A stretch of 64,000 nucleotides of DNA from Platycnemis pennipes (taxonomy: Eukaryota; Arthropoda; Insecta; Odonata; Platycnemididae): positions 81,700,645 to 81,764,644 of the forward strand of contig OW121853.1 in assembly GCA_933228895.1 (NCBI GenBank), given 5' to 3'. The translations under genes were made by a program, and so were the position numbers. Below the pieces are notes generated by a model that ran no database searches, was not told where the DNA came from, and saw only the letters and a list, made by a program, of their open reading frames with translations. Shown one piece after another: positions 22,748 to 32,269 of this stretch. Numbering within the stretch: position 1 is the stretch's first letter; each line of letters starts with the position of its first letter.

Positions 22748-23295
22748 TATGTCAAGGGGAATACCTCCCAAATGTTTGGGGGTTTTCCCCTTTGCCCTCC
22801 ATAAAAATCTTCCTCACTCCTCCTCCTCCAACTCCTCCAAAAAAGTTTCATAAAACTCTTCCTCACACTGGTTAGAGAATGTTGGGTAATACACTTGGGT
22901 TCCAGGAGGGAAGTAATGACTAGTGTCAAAATCTTAATACTACCCACAGTGTACCCAAGCTGATTATCTCTCATGTGGTCAGTATGCCCAAGTACTTTCA
23001 TCACTTGTTGATTCATGAGAAACTAGCATACCTGTTATTATTTTTAACCTGCATAACAGCTAACCATGACGATAAATTCTTCCATAGCTGACAAACTAGT
23101 GTTTCACTACGAGATTCATCCAGCTTCAAGCCTAATCAGCATATGATTAGTGTAGTGGACATAGGCCATGAGAGTAGACATTTGCTGTTTCCTGCAAAAC
23201 ATACAGTGTGAGCATATATAATGCATTAGCATTTTATATGCTCATCTAGCTATCTAAAATTTGAGTGTTTAAATGCTATTTATTTTGTTTTTCAG
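22748..23295. other. Intron remainder before the last host exon
   Basis: About 550 bp of ordinary AT-rich intron ends in the polypyrimidine acceptor at 23295. Nothing else was recognised. Confidence 0.5.
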
Positions 23296-23416
23296 AATTA
23301 CAAAGGAATTTGCATTAAAAGCAGAAAGCCAGCCATCCAATTCTGAGGAAACTCCTAATGAACCTAGTTGCTCTTCTGCTACGTCCAGTGGGCCACTTAG
23401 CTTGAGTGAGATATGA
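23296..23416 (+). CDS. Last coding exon of the same unidentified host gene
   Basis: The acceptor TTTGTTTTTCAG ends at 23295. The first base A completes the AG left at 11224 to give Arg, after which the frame runs ITKEFALKAESQPSNSEET to a TGA at 23414-23416. The sequence is Ser/Glu/Pro-rich and looks like a disordered C-terminal tail. Frame match across a 12,071-bp intron filled with transposons is the main support. A 3' untranslated region follows; candidate AATAAA signals occur near 24270 and 24550. Confidence 0.68.
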
Positions 23417-24574
23417 TGTATGAGTGGATGACTTTGTATTGTGATACTACAGTATTGAATTCTGAGACATGAAGCGCTGGTAAGTGTCTGAAACTGCTAG
23501 CTCTCCTGTGCTACATATTGAATGTAATGTTGCTCAAGGAACTGGTACTAGCTACTGGTGACCAAAATTTTATGTGTTCTGTAGTTTGAAGGGTGTTTAT
23601 GAAGTTACTACAATATATATAGAAAATTTAATTATGTGATATTTTTTCTCATTTTGTTTTGTTGATTACTGTACATTTAAATTTTAAAATTATATTTTTA
23701 TAAGTTTGAATAGAAAAAGTCCTAGGTTTTTTAACATGCTCAACAAATGTATATTTCAAAATTTATCTCTCCAAAACCCATCACAATATAATCCAAATTT
23801 TAGCAAAATATAAACAATAATGTATAAGGTGTTTCATATAAATTTCAGAATTTTATCTGTCCAAGAAATGATACTGTTATCATATATGTTCATAACTGTT
23901 TTTCTCGGCTCTTAATTGCATTATAGTCCCTAAATATCCAAATGTTATAATATATATCATTGTTAAGAACATAATTTGATCAACTTTTTTATATCAGTTT
24001 ATATCTGTATGGGTTAGAATGAGATGGGTCAGTTTCTATTTTTTGCTGAGAAAGCCGTGTGATTTTACCACATTAACCCAGAGTTAACCCAGGTGGACCA
24101 TGTCCTAACCATTTTGCCTCCCCACTGTTTCCCATCTACTAACACTGTTAGTAGGTGGGAAACACTACTCATATGAGCACTGACTAGAGCACGGAATGGA
24201 AGTCTTTTGACTTTTTGCAGAAGTGGAACTTTAGTGGTTTTAAATGCCAATCTTCACCAATCTCATTAAATAAAACAGTTTTTAATTACTTGTTTAGAGA
24301 CTTTTTTGGCGTTGCGGGACATTTTATTATAAAACAGACCATTTTATTATAAAACAGACTTTTCTGGGTGTTTTTATTCAAAACGCATGCCTAAGGTAAT
24401 ATTTTGTTGCTCTGATCACTCTTGTTCATCTACATATTGGACACATCACTGTTTTTCATGCAGTACTCTGCAGGCAGAGATGTATTCCAAAAATGCAAGC
24501 TCCTGACAATTGTTAATGTGAAATTTTATTAATAGCTCCGAAAAGATCAATAAATTCTAGGTATAGGTATCTTA
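23417..24574. other. Probable 3' UTR and intergenic DNA
   Basis: This AT-rich DNA lies downstream of the TGA at 23414-23416. A short direct repeat (CATTTTATTATAAAACAGAC) occurs twice at about 24322-24360. No gene is supported. Confidence 0.45.
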
Positions 24575-25324
24575 CACCCATGACACATGGCCGTAAGGAG
24601 CTTGACGAATTTTATCATTACTTAAACGGCATTAACGACAATATTAAATGGACCATGAAAGTAGAGAAGGAAGGAAAACTACCTTTCCTCGATGTGTTAA
24701 TCGAAAAAAAAAGAAGACAGAACCCTCGGACACACTGTATTCAGGAAACCGTCATCAACAAATCGTTACCTCCAGGCCACATCACACCACCATCCGGCCC
24801 AGATATATGGTGTAATGCAAAGTCTAAATAAAACGATCCACACTGTACCAGTCCCACCAGTCAGCCGTGTGAACGGGACACAGATACTCCACCCATGCAT
24901 ACCCTCCTGCTTCAGGGACACGTGGGCAAAAAGAAAACTTCGTCACCTGTTGGATAACAAAATTGAGAGACTTCTACAAAAGGGCCTCTGCGGGCAGGTT
25001 TCTGACCTCGTTCTAAGCCTAGTTTGTCCCTAGCTTTACCGCCGGGGCCGGGTGAAGATTGGTCGTAGGAGATATGGTCAGGGGTGTTACCGCTCACCAA
25101 GGTGGGAAGATTGAACAGAAAGTCTCGTTCACACCTCATACAAAAATCATATATTCTTTAATTAACACAAATCATTACATAACAAAAATACCCTCCTAAT
25201 GACTAATGACTGAATGGATGGATAAGACACAGTTTCAGGCAACACTTTGTGGAAGTCAATCATACTAGGAGTAAAGGATTGAACACTGCAGCTTCCACTT
25301 AGATATTTATTTAACACAACCATG

Positions 25325-25350
25325 GTTTCGTAGCAGTGCTACATCATCAG
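25325..25350 (-). ncRNA. Hammerhead ribozyme core (Penelope-associated)
   Basis: The minus strand reads CTGATGA, then GTAGC-ACT-GCTAC as a 5-bp stem II, then GAAAC. CUGAUGA and GAAA are the conserved core boxes of hammerhead ribozymes, and Penelope-like elements are known to carry minimal hammerheads. It lies just 3' of the GIY-YIG ORF of the same strand. Stem III (ACC ATG GTT) is short and the cleavage position was not fixed. Confidence 0.72.
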
Positions 25351-25399
25351 GTGAACAGTAAGTCGAGCATAAGTGGTATATATAGTACAAAACCGTTGG

Positions 25400-25490
25400 G
25401 AAAAGTGAGGGGGGGGGGTGGAAAGGAAGAGGTTAAAGGAGGAGAAGGAGGGGGAGGGGGAAGGAGTGGGGGTGGGGTGTAGTTGTGGAG
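25400..25490 (+). repeat. G-rich low-complexity tract
   Basis: Runs of 3-10 G separated by A or T (for example GAGGGGGGGGGGTGG near 25408 and AGGGGGAGGGGGAAGG near 25448). A second tract lies at 26463-26492. Such tracts can form G-quadruplexes on the + strand. Confidence 0.75.
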
Positions 25491-25619
25491 GTGAGGTGAC
25501 TCAGAAAATCCAGCTCTTCCGAGGGGTCTAATCTGCATCCCCTCGAGAAGGGAGTAGGGCAGCGGTTGTCTCAGTGGGTGGGTAATGGGTAAGGTAGGGA
25601 AAATGCAGGAGGGGAGAGC

Positions 25620-25893
25620 GTGAGGGATACAAATAATCATTAACGAGTTGTTTTGAGGTGAGGTGACTCAGAATTTCCAACTCTTCCAAGGCGTCAAATC
25701 TCTGCCCCTTCCTCTCGAGGTGTAGGGCCTTAGGGGCGAATTCGCTGTTGTGGCCTTCGTCCAGCAAATGTTTAGCGAATTGGGAGGTCTCCTTCCTTTT
25801 TATGAAGCAGGCACGGTGTTCTGCTGCTCTGGTGGCAAACGTCCTCCCTGTTTGGTCGATATAAATGGCTGGGCAATCCAAACACTCTAGCAT
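25620..25893 (-). pseudogene. GIY-YIG endonuclease domain of the inner Penelope-like element
   Basis: The frame begins MLECLDCPAIYIDQTGRTFA, with the usual IG of the GIY-YIG core read as ID (YIDQTGR where YIGQTGR is expected). It continues EHRACFIKRKETSQFAKHLL and DALEELEILSHLTSKQLVND. The preceding GVY lies across a frameshift at about 25895. Length and order match the C-terminal nuclease of Penelope-like proteins. Confidence 0.82.
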
Positions 25894-26589
25894 GTAGACG
25901 CCGCTTGCCGGGGGAGTTTATTTTTGGGTCAGCAACCTTACTTGACTGTCGACGCTGGAGTTTCTGCACAGAACTGCATCTGGGCCAGGCACATTGGTCG
26001 TCCGATCTGGATTCTTTGATCACTAATTCGGATGCCAGGCTCGAACACGCCACTTTCAGTCTCCATGAATTTGAGAATATCTTGATGGGGGGGATTTGTG
26101 GTCCACACAATGAATTAGGTACCTTATGGCCTCTAAATCCTCCATGAGCTCCAACAGCGCTTCCATACTCTTATTTCCCCAGTACATTTCCTCCTCTTCT
26201 TCTCGGGGATCGCCTTTATATATCGTATCCTGGCAGGGAAGGGGACGTCGTGGGAGGGGGGAAACTAATGGAGGGGGCACACAGAGGGACCTTCACACTT
26301 CTTCAGATGCCCGAAGTCAAACATTCCTCAATGACTCACCCACACCGGTCAGTCCACTGCTTTCCATACCATCCACTTGACCTTGCAACCTGCACACATC
26401 CACACGAATTTCCTCATTCACTCCTCATGCCACCCCCACAAGTCGATAAGAAAGAAAGAGCGGGGTGAGGGGGGGGGAGGGGGAGAAGGAGTGGTTTTGG
26501 CGGAAAGTCAAAAGGTGTAACGGCTTGAACCATTACAACACAGATAAGCGACAAGAGAAATTTTCCAAATGAGAAATGAAATTTAGAAG

Positions 26590-27140
26590 CCGTTTTACTC
26601 CTCAATGGATATGACAAAGGAGCTATCTCCCGAACTTTCCGAAAAATCAAGGACAAGGCCAACCGGAACTCTGCCGAATCGTTACCGACGAGAAATGATG
26701 ACACCACCACCCCGAAGAGAGCCTGCCTTCCCTACATAAAGGGTGTGGCAGATAGAATAGGGAATGTTCTCAGAATATGTGACATTAAGACCACTTTCCG
26801 GCTGCACCGACAGATAAAATCTTTCTTGAGAAATGTGAAAGATAGGACTCCACTGCAAAATGAGGGAGTCTATGAAATTCCCTGCAGAACATCTGGGAAG
26901 AAATACATCGGGGAGACAGGATGCAGCGTCAAAACCCAGCTGGAAGAACACCGACGAACCACTCGACTGGGACAGACATCGAAGTCGGCAGTGGCAGAAC
27001 ATGCAGCCCTGGGACATGAGATTGACTATGAAAAAACTAAAGTCATTGTGAAGGTCAACAGATTCAAACCCAGGCTTTACTGTTAAGCAATTGAAATCAT
27101 AAAGAACAGAGAAAATTTAAATAGAAATGGTGGCCTCCAA
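26590..27140 (+). pseudogene. Penelope-like protein, linker and GIY-YIG endonuclease
   Basis: The frame LLNGYDKGAISRTFRKIKDK leads to LPYIKGVADRIGNVLRICDI, KTTFRLHRQIKSFLRNVKD and the nuclease EGVYEIPC, KYIGETGCSVKTQLEEHRR (Arg and Glu-type GIY-YIG positions), SKSAVAEHAALGHEI. A stop at 27084 is followed in frame by AIEIIKNRENLNRNGGLQIS, the usual C-terminal end. Only this one stop breaks the 3' half. The GIY-YIG domain would nick target DNA for retrotransposition. Confidence 0.85.
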
Positions 27141-27277
27141 ATAAGCCACACGTGGAGGCCCACACTTCACAAACATTTTTAATGACATCTCCATCCATCT
27201 CCCATCCCTCTCCCCCCCTCGACCCACCCACCAGAGATATATAATACCCTCACCAGCAATGAGGACCTCATATCCCT

Positions 27278-27308
27278 CTGAAGAAGTGACCAGCAGAGGT
27301 CACGAGGT
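27278..27308 (+). ncRNA. Degenerate hammerhead-like motif of the outer Penelope-like element
   Basis: CTGAAGA (27278-27284), a perfect 6-bp stem GTGACC/GGTCAC (27286-27291 and 27298-27303) and GAGGTT. The order matches CUGAUGA-stem II-GAAAC, but two core positions differ (CTGAAGA, GAGG), so self-cleavage is doubtful. Its position downstream of the GIY-YIG ORF parallels the inner copy. Confidence 0.45.
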
Positions 27309-27360
27309 TGGGGCAATACCTGAACATCACACGGCACACCCGAATAACATACGTATAATC

Positions 27361-28895
27361 CCTCTATACTGCAGTGGTATGTCTAGTCGATTTTTGGATT
27401 TTTTCAGTCTCCACTAATTTGTTTAAAAAAAGGCCTCGGATAATTTTTTGGAAAAATATCATAAAATTTATGATTAGAAACCTAAAAAAAAAATAGTTGG
27501 GAAGATTTAGTCATTTTATCTTAAAAAATAGGGAATATATGATTTTTGACCAGCTTTTTTCGATTTCAACCCACAGTGGGTCATCTGCTAGAGCCGCTAG
27601 AGTGCAGAGTGAGCACTCATCCATGTAAAGAATTGTCACAAATGTAACTCAACAGGATGTTATTATATTCTAGTTATTTTTCTTTTCGACAATTACAATA
27701 AATGAGAGAGAGAGATAATATTCCTTCAGGTTAGTGCAGTAGCAATTTTTATTAAACCAATGCTGTTGGTTTTGGGAGACTTCGAGGAGGAAGGGGCAAT
27801 GGTTCAAATTCCTATCTACCCCATACACATGCAAGAAGTAAGAGGATAATGCAACTGCTTATGGCAGCCTCAAAATTCATGTCTGGAATGCATGCATTGA
27901 TGGGAATTATCGTGCATAAGATGCACCAAATGCAAACGAGATTTCAACGTTTTGACGTTGATTATTAGTGCTCATTATTGTAAGTTCTTTCCAAGAATTA
28001 TTTTATGCCATAGGATGGTTAAGATATTTTTAAATGTATAATATTGTAAATAATGGTAAATTTAATGGAAATACGGTTACTTAAGGCAAAATTTGATGTG
28101 ACACCCTATGTCGCCAGAAATTTTCGGGTGGTTTGCGGGCTGCCAATTTTATTATTTTAACAATGTCTCAAAAAAGGGGTCATAGTCAGACCATCGCCCC
28201 ATAATCGCTGCCAAGATGAAAGATAAGGGAAATGTTGACTAAGAAAAGCATATCGCTATGAGCTACAGACGAAAGCAATCAGCCTCTCCACATATATCAA
28301 CTCTCTGGAAGTACGTAAATGAGATCTTAATTGGAGAGATTTCGTCCATATGCAGACACCATTCGCTCTGTTTCTAGAGAGCTTTTCATTCCCCATGCAC
28401 AAGTTGATAACTTAGCTCGATACTTTTGTTGTTACAACAGCATTATCATTGAGGCTGATCAAGGCACTTGATGTTTTTTTAACATCGAAACGCATACCTA
28501 GTGCTAAGTAATATCTGTGGAAATTTTGCAATGTCTTCCTTCAGCAATAATGTGAATTTCATCGCCGTTAAAATTAAAAAGGCAATTTATATGTACGCAC
28601 GATCCTTGCATAAAAACCATTGGCTGACGCAAACATTTTTATTTTCCACGTGATCGCGTCTGATAGTGCATACTTCTCCAACTTAAACTTGAATCTGATA
28701 AACGCAAAGAATTTCGGCCATTAACTCCTCATTTTAGTGCATATTCTTTGCCTTTTTATCGAAAAATATAAATTATGGTGATTATCTCAGAAATACAGGA
28801 TATTTTTCGTTAATTTTTGGAAAGTACGTTTGGTTCGAAAGCGAATAATTCAAAGCCCAATTTTTTTGTCCCTTGAATTTCGAATTTACGAAGTT
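27361..28895. other. AT-rich DNA without supportable gene
   Basis: Contains a short GAGAGAGAGA tract near 27703. At about 28163 the words ATGTCTCAAAAAAGGGGTCA could be the start of a pogo/CENP-B-type ORF, but the following frame is broken. Confidence 0.4.
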
Positions 28896-28901
28896 TTACT
28901 G
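28840..28901. mobile_element. Tigger/pogo-type right end
   Basis: The sequence ends AATTTACGAAGTTTTACTG at 28901 followed by TA, the complement of a CAGTAAAACTTCGTAAAT start. No matching left end with clear similarity was found upstream, so this is recorded as a single end. Confidence 0.45.
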
Positions 28902-28918
28902 TAAAAATAAGAACCACT

Positions 28919-29260
28919 TCAGGAAAGCTTCATGTTGTCCCTTGAGAATGACATGGAAATGTTAAAACCAGTCGGGCTGTACCCAATAAATATTGTGGAA
29001 GGACAAAGTTTACTTGATTTTACTCTTGTCTCAATCCTTTGGGTTTTTGCTTGAAAGATCGAACACTTTGAATCTTCTATGATGAGAATGAATGATTCTG
29101 TGTTGTCAATTACGGATGTTAAGAAGAAACTTGAATATACAAAGGGTGAACAAGCCGTATTTATATGAAATTGTGTAATGTTTTGAGTAAAGACGAAGGC
29201 TTTGAGTTGATGAGTAATGTAGCTCAGATTCTCGATGGAGAGTTCTAGGGGTAGACATCT
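28919..29260 (+). pseudogene. Coding-like remnant, family unknown
   Basis: One + frame reads SFMLSLENDMEMLKPVGLYP, NIVEGQSLLDFTLVSILWVF, a stop, then IEHFESSMMRMNDSVLSIT and DVKKKLEYTKGEQAVFI. Its composition and continuity look protein-derived, but I could not assign a family; a transposase remnant is likely. The reverse strand also has an open frame here, which I treat as a shadow. Confidence 0.4.
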
Positions 29261-30460
29261 AACATTTTCCAAAAACCCTCTGTAAGTGAAGTGGCTATGC
29301 TGAGGTATGTCCCTACGACACCCTGTGAAGTTGAGTGATCATTTTTGATGTACAAACTTTGAGTGACCATCGCACTACGTTCACTAAGGAAAACATGGAA
29401 AAATATCTTGTCTGCCACTACTTAATGATGCATCTTCAAGGCAATGAAACTTAAAGTAAATGAAAGGAGGTAAATATTTTTCTTATATTTTATATGATGC
29501 AATAAAAAAATAAAATCTATTATCTAAAACTTAAATATTCCCTTCCCAAAATAAATATAGACATTTATTAACTATAAAAATAATAGTAATTGACATTTTA
29601 CTTCCAAAGTTGCTGGTCATCAAACAAAGTGTTAGAAGTTAAAAAAATATTTTGTAAACTGTGGTTTTCCTTTCTTAAAGTCCATACAACAACTCGTAAA
29701 CCCATGTACCCGCATCTCTTGGCTCTTTTTTCCAATAATTAAGTTAAATTTAACGACTTACTCACAAAAATACCTCGGACTTTTTAGAGACTTTTTTCAA
29801 AAATATTTGTGACATTTTAGGAGACTTTTTTTTTGCAAAATTGAGGTCTTTTTTCCACGCTCTACATATGACACACCCAGCATCAGAAGTATAATGATTC
29901 ACAATCCCAAACAAATGAATGTCACGTCTACCACCTAAAAGTTAATGTGTCGTATAAACTATACAACCTATAAATATAAAAATAATCAATAGTCATTGAT
30001 TGCAATAATTATGTGTGGAATATTCGTGTTTTTCATTTACATTTTCTGCCGCAATGCCTTTGAGCTACAGTTGCACAATCTTTTTGATAATAATGTCCTG
30101 GCACCCTGTCACTTTCATATTCATTAGCTAAGTGAAGTTTTGCTTTCAGAGCTGATTTGCGTTTCCTGGCAATGAAGCCCTTGGAGTTAACTGGTAACAT
30201 AAGTGGGAGAAAAACAAAAAAGCAACGAAAAGTGCCCAAGCCATCGAGAAATCCTTTAGTGCACTTATGGGCATGCTCGAAATGTTTAAATGTACACTTG
30301 ATCATTGAGCAGGACATTCAGTGGAAAAATTATTTTCATTTTCATTAGTGAAGGATAGGCCCAGGTTTTTTGTTGGATCCGGAACTGGATCCTTGCCTGG
30401 GTTTTGGATCCTTAGTTTCAGATACTCGATTCTGAATTTCTTTTATTTTCTAATCCTAGA
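29261..30460. other. AT-rich DNA, no gene recognised
   Basis: Only short frames without domains. Nothing structural was seen. Confidence 0.45.
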
Positions 30461-30469
30461 TTTTTATAA

Positions 30470-31660
30470 ATATATTTTGATGGAACGGGCTTGATTTTCC
30501 TTTGCCCGTTGACTCGCCGCAGTCCTTACGCCTTCGAGAAATGGACCCCTTACCTTTGCCTCGAAACCTCGTCTACTTCGGACTTTCCTGTGTGGGAAAT
30601 GGTTTTGAGAAAAAGGAATATCGCGACCTTTGTCACGTGTTTGAGAAGGGCGCCACCCAAAACCGTAGCATCGAACCAGCTCAGCCGGCAAAGCAAGGAC
30701 GATCCAAAATGTTCAAGGGTTGGGGGGATTTTAAGCCAGGGCGGACGGTAAAACGGCTGCACAGGGAGCACCGTATGAAGCGAGCACGGGAGAGATTACG
30801 CGAAGCATAAGAATGAACCTCTGCCTTTTCTACATTTAACACAAACAACATTTATTCATCGAAATGAGCATAAGAATGAACACGAAGGAGGTACTCTACA
30901 GCTAATTAACACATGTCTTACTAACTAATGAGGGATGAAAAGGTGAATGAATGGCGAGACATAAATGGAACGAAATCAACAAAAATAAAATAATCACTCT
31001 TTAACACTTTGAACAAATAAATGACGAAGTATGAAAAAAAAAAGATAAACTACAAAATGAAGAGAATTACAAGCTCCTCGTCCCTTTTTTAATACTACTG
31101 ATGAGGACGGGAGTGAGTGATACACGAGTTATGGTCCCGTAGGACTAGAATTGTCCACTCTTGGGATCAGTTTGACAAGGTCTCTTCTCTTAACCGGAAG
31201 GGACTTTAACTCTGTTTGAATATCTCGTACACCACTTATCCTGGCCTACACGGGTTTAACGGTGGGGAAGCGTGAATAAGAGGGTTGAAACCGCTTAGGA
31301 TCGGGGAAATACGGGTGTGGCGATACTTATGTATGAGATGGTGTGGAGCTTGACGGTGAAATCCAGCGCGGAGAGACTGCACCGTTGAGTTTTCGGTATG
31401 GTGGCGTGGAGAACGGAATTCAACAACTCCTGTTGTGAAAATGCACCTTCCGACTGAAAGGAACTCGTCCAACCTTTGGTTCCGGGGATGCGGCGGCCCA
31501 CTACCTTTCGTGGTCTGTCGCCCTTATCCACCCAAAACCGCACCTCCTCTTTGGGGTGCCGGGATCGAGGTCCGCTGCGTCTCGTTCCTCTTCTGGGGCA
31601 GAACGCAATTTGAGTATTATGTACTCCTAAGGGGAGGTTGTGTAACTCTGATCTTGAAAT
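30470..31660. other. GC-richer island of unknown origin
   Basis: Base composition is visibly higher in G and C than the flanks. Open frames of 75-100 codons exist on both strands (for example 30502-30810 +, basic, ending KRLHREHRMKRARERLREA), but none shows a domain or a splice context I trust. It could be an LTR, an old element or an unrecognised gene part. Confidence 0.35.
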
Positions 31661-31794
31661 GAGATTAATCTTTTTTCATGCTACTAGAAGCAAAATTAAA
31701 AAAAAAAAATTTTTTGGATTTTTTTCTCCATTTGGCCCGGGTTTGCAAGAAAAAAAGTTGAATGACATGTGGGGAGCCTGAATTCTCCACACTC

Positions 31795-31985
31795 AGGTAA
31801 GCCGACAATAGCAGAGTGGGGTATTGGACTGCAGATAATGAAGTTCGATTCTTATCGCTGTTTAAATTTTTCTTTCAGCCATTGAATCAAAAACTTTATC
31901 ATCCTTCATTTCCAACCTTTGTGTGTGTACTGTCTTTTTTGTACTTCTATCGCTTAAACTATATTTACAAATGCATCACTCAAAA
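31795..31985 (+). repeat. tRNA-derived SINE family, copy 2 (most complete)
   Basis: The head has an A-box-like AGCAGAGTGGGG and B-box-like GTTCGATTCTTATCGC, followed by the shared tail TTTTTCTTTCAGCCATTGA and AAAACTTTATCATCC. It matches 7799-7960 and, inverted, 32640-32790. Confidence 0.6.
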
Positions 31986-32144
31986 ATACATTGTAAAGTT
32001 AACGTAATGATTCCACGATTTAATTCTGTAATAAAAAATTTTTTCCATCATTTCACAAGCGCCAAATTTTATTATTTTTTTGACTTATAAATTGACATGA
32101 AATTTCTGATAACCTACTTTTTGTTAACTGCCTACTTGCATTAC

Positions 32145-32176
32145 CCTAGGAATACAGCATGGCCTGTATTCCTAGG
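32145..32176. repeat. Perfect 13-bp inverted repeat
   Basis: CCTAGGAATACAG (32145-32157) and CTGTATTCCTAGG (32164-32176) around a six-base loop. No flanking element was recognised. Confidence 0.8.
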
Positions 32177-32269
32177 CAGTGTTAATAACATCAAACTCGC
32201 AACCGGCAGTACACTAGCCCTCATTATTAACAACTACGCTATCATAGGTTCCCGGGAGTCTGGCGAATA

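Larger units (their letters stand above)
25260..26290 (-). mobile_element. Second Penelope-like element, opposite orientation
   Basis: On the minus strand, from about 26280: MEALLELMEDLEAIRYLIHC, a short frameshifted linker containing DDQCAWPRCSSVQKLQRRQS, then a GIY-YIG domain with YMLECLDCPAIYIDQTGRTF and AAEHRACFIKRKETSQFAKH (25893-25620). A hammerhead core follows at 25325-25350. It lies between the two halves of the outer Penelope-like element, so it probably inserted there. The intervening 25380-25640 is unusually G-rich. Boundaries are approximate. Confidence 0.75.
24575..27360 (+). mobile_element. Penelope-like element (outer copy), 5' truncated and interrupted
   Basis: The start retains the end of the reverse transcriptase (HGRKELDEFYHYLNGINDNI, then GKLPFLDVLIEKK, about 24583-24710). 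After a ~1.7-kb stretch of foreign or inverted sequence, the frame resumes at about 26590 with LLNGYDKGAISRTFRKIKDK. It then runs through the connector ACLPYIKGVADRIGNVL and the GIY-YIG domain. A degenerate hammerhead-like motif lies at 27278-27308, downstream of the ORF. The typical Penelope order (RT, linker, GIY-YIG) is preserved. Exact ends were not found. Confidence 0.8.

Noticed and set aside
28444..28492. Hammerhead-like motif (CTGATCA ... GATGTT-TTTT-AACATC ... GAAACG)
   Set aside because: The first box has a mismatch and is separated from the stem by extra bases; too degenerate to list as a ribozyme without a model search.
30033..30317. 94-codon Cys/Lys-rich minus-strand frame
   Set aside because: Zinc-finger-like cysteines are not in a recognised spacing, and no splice sites support it.
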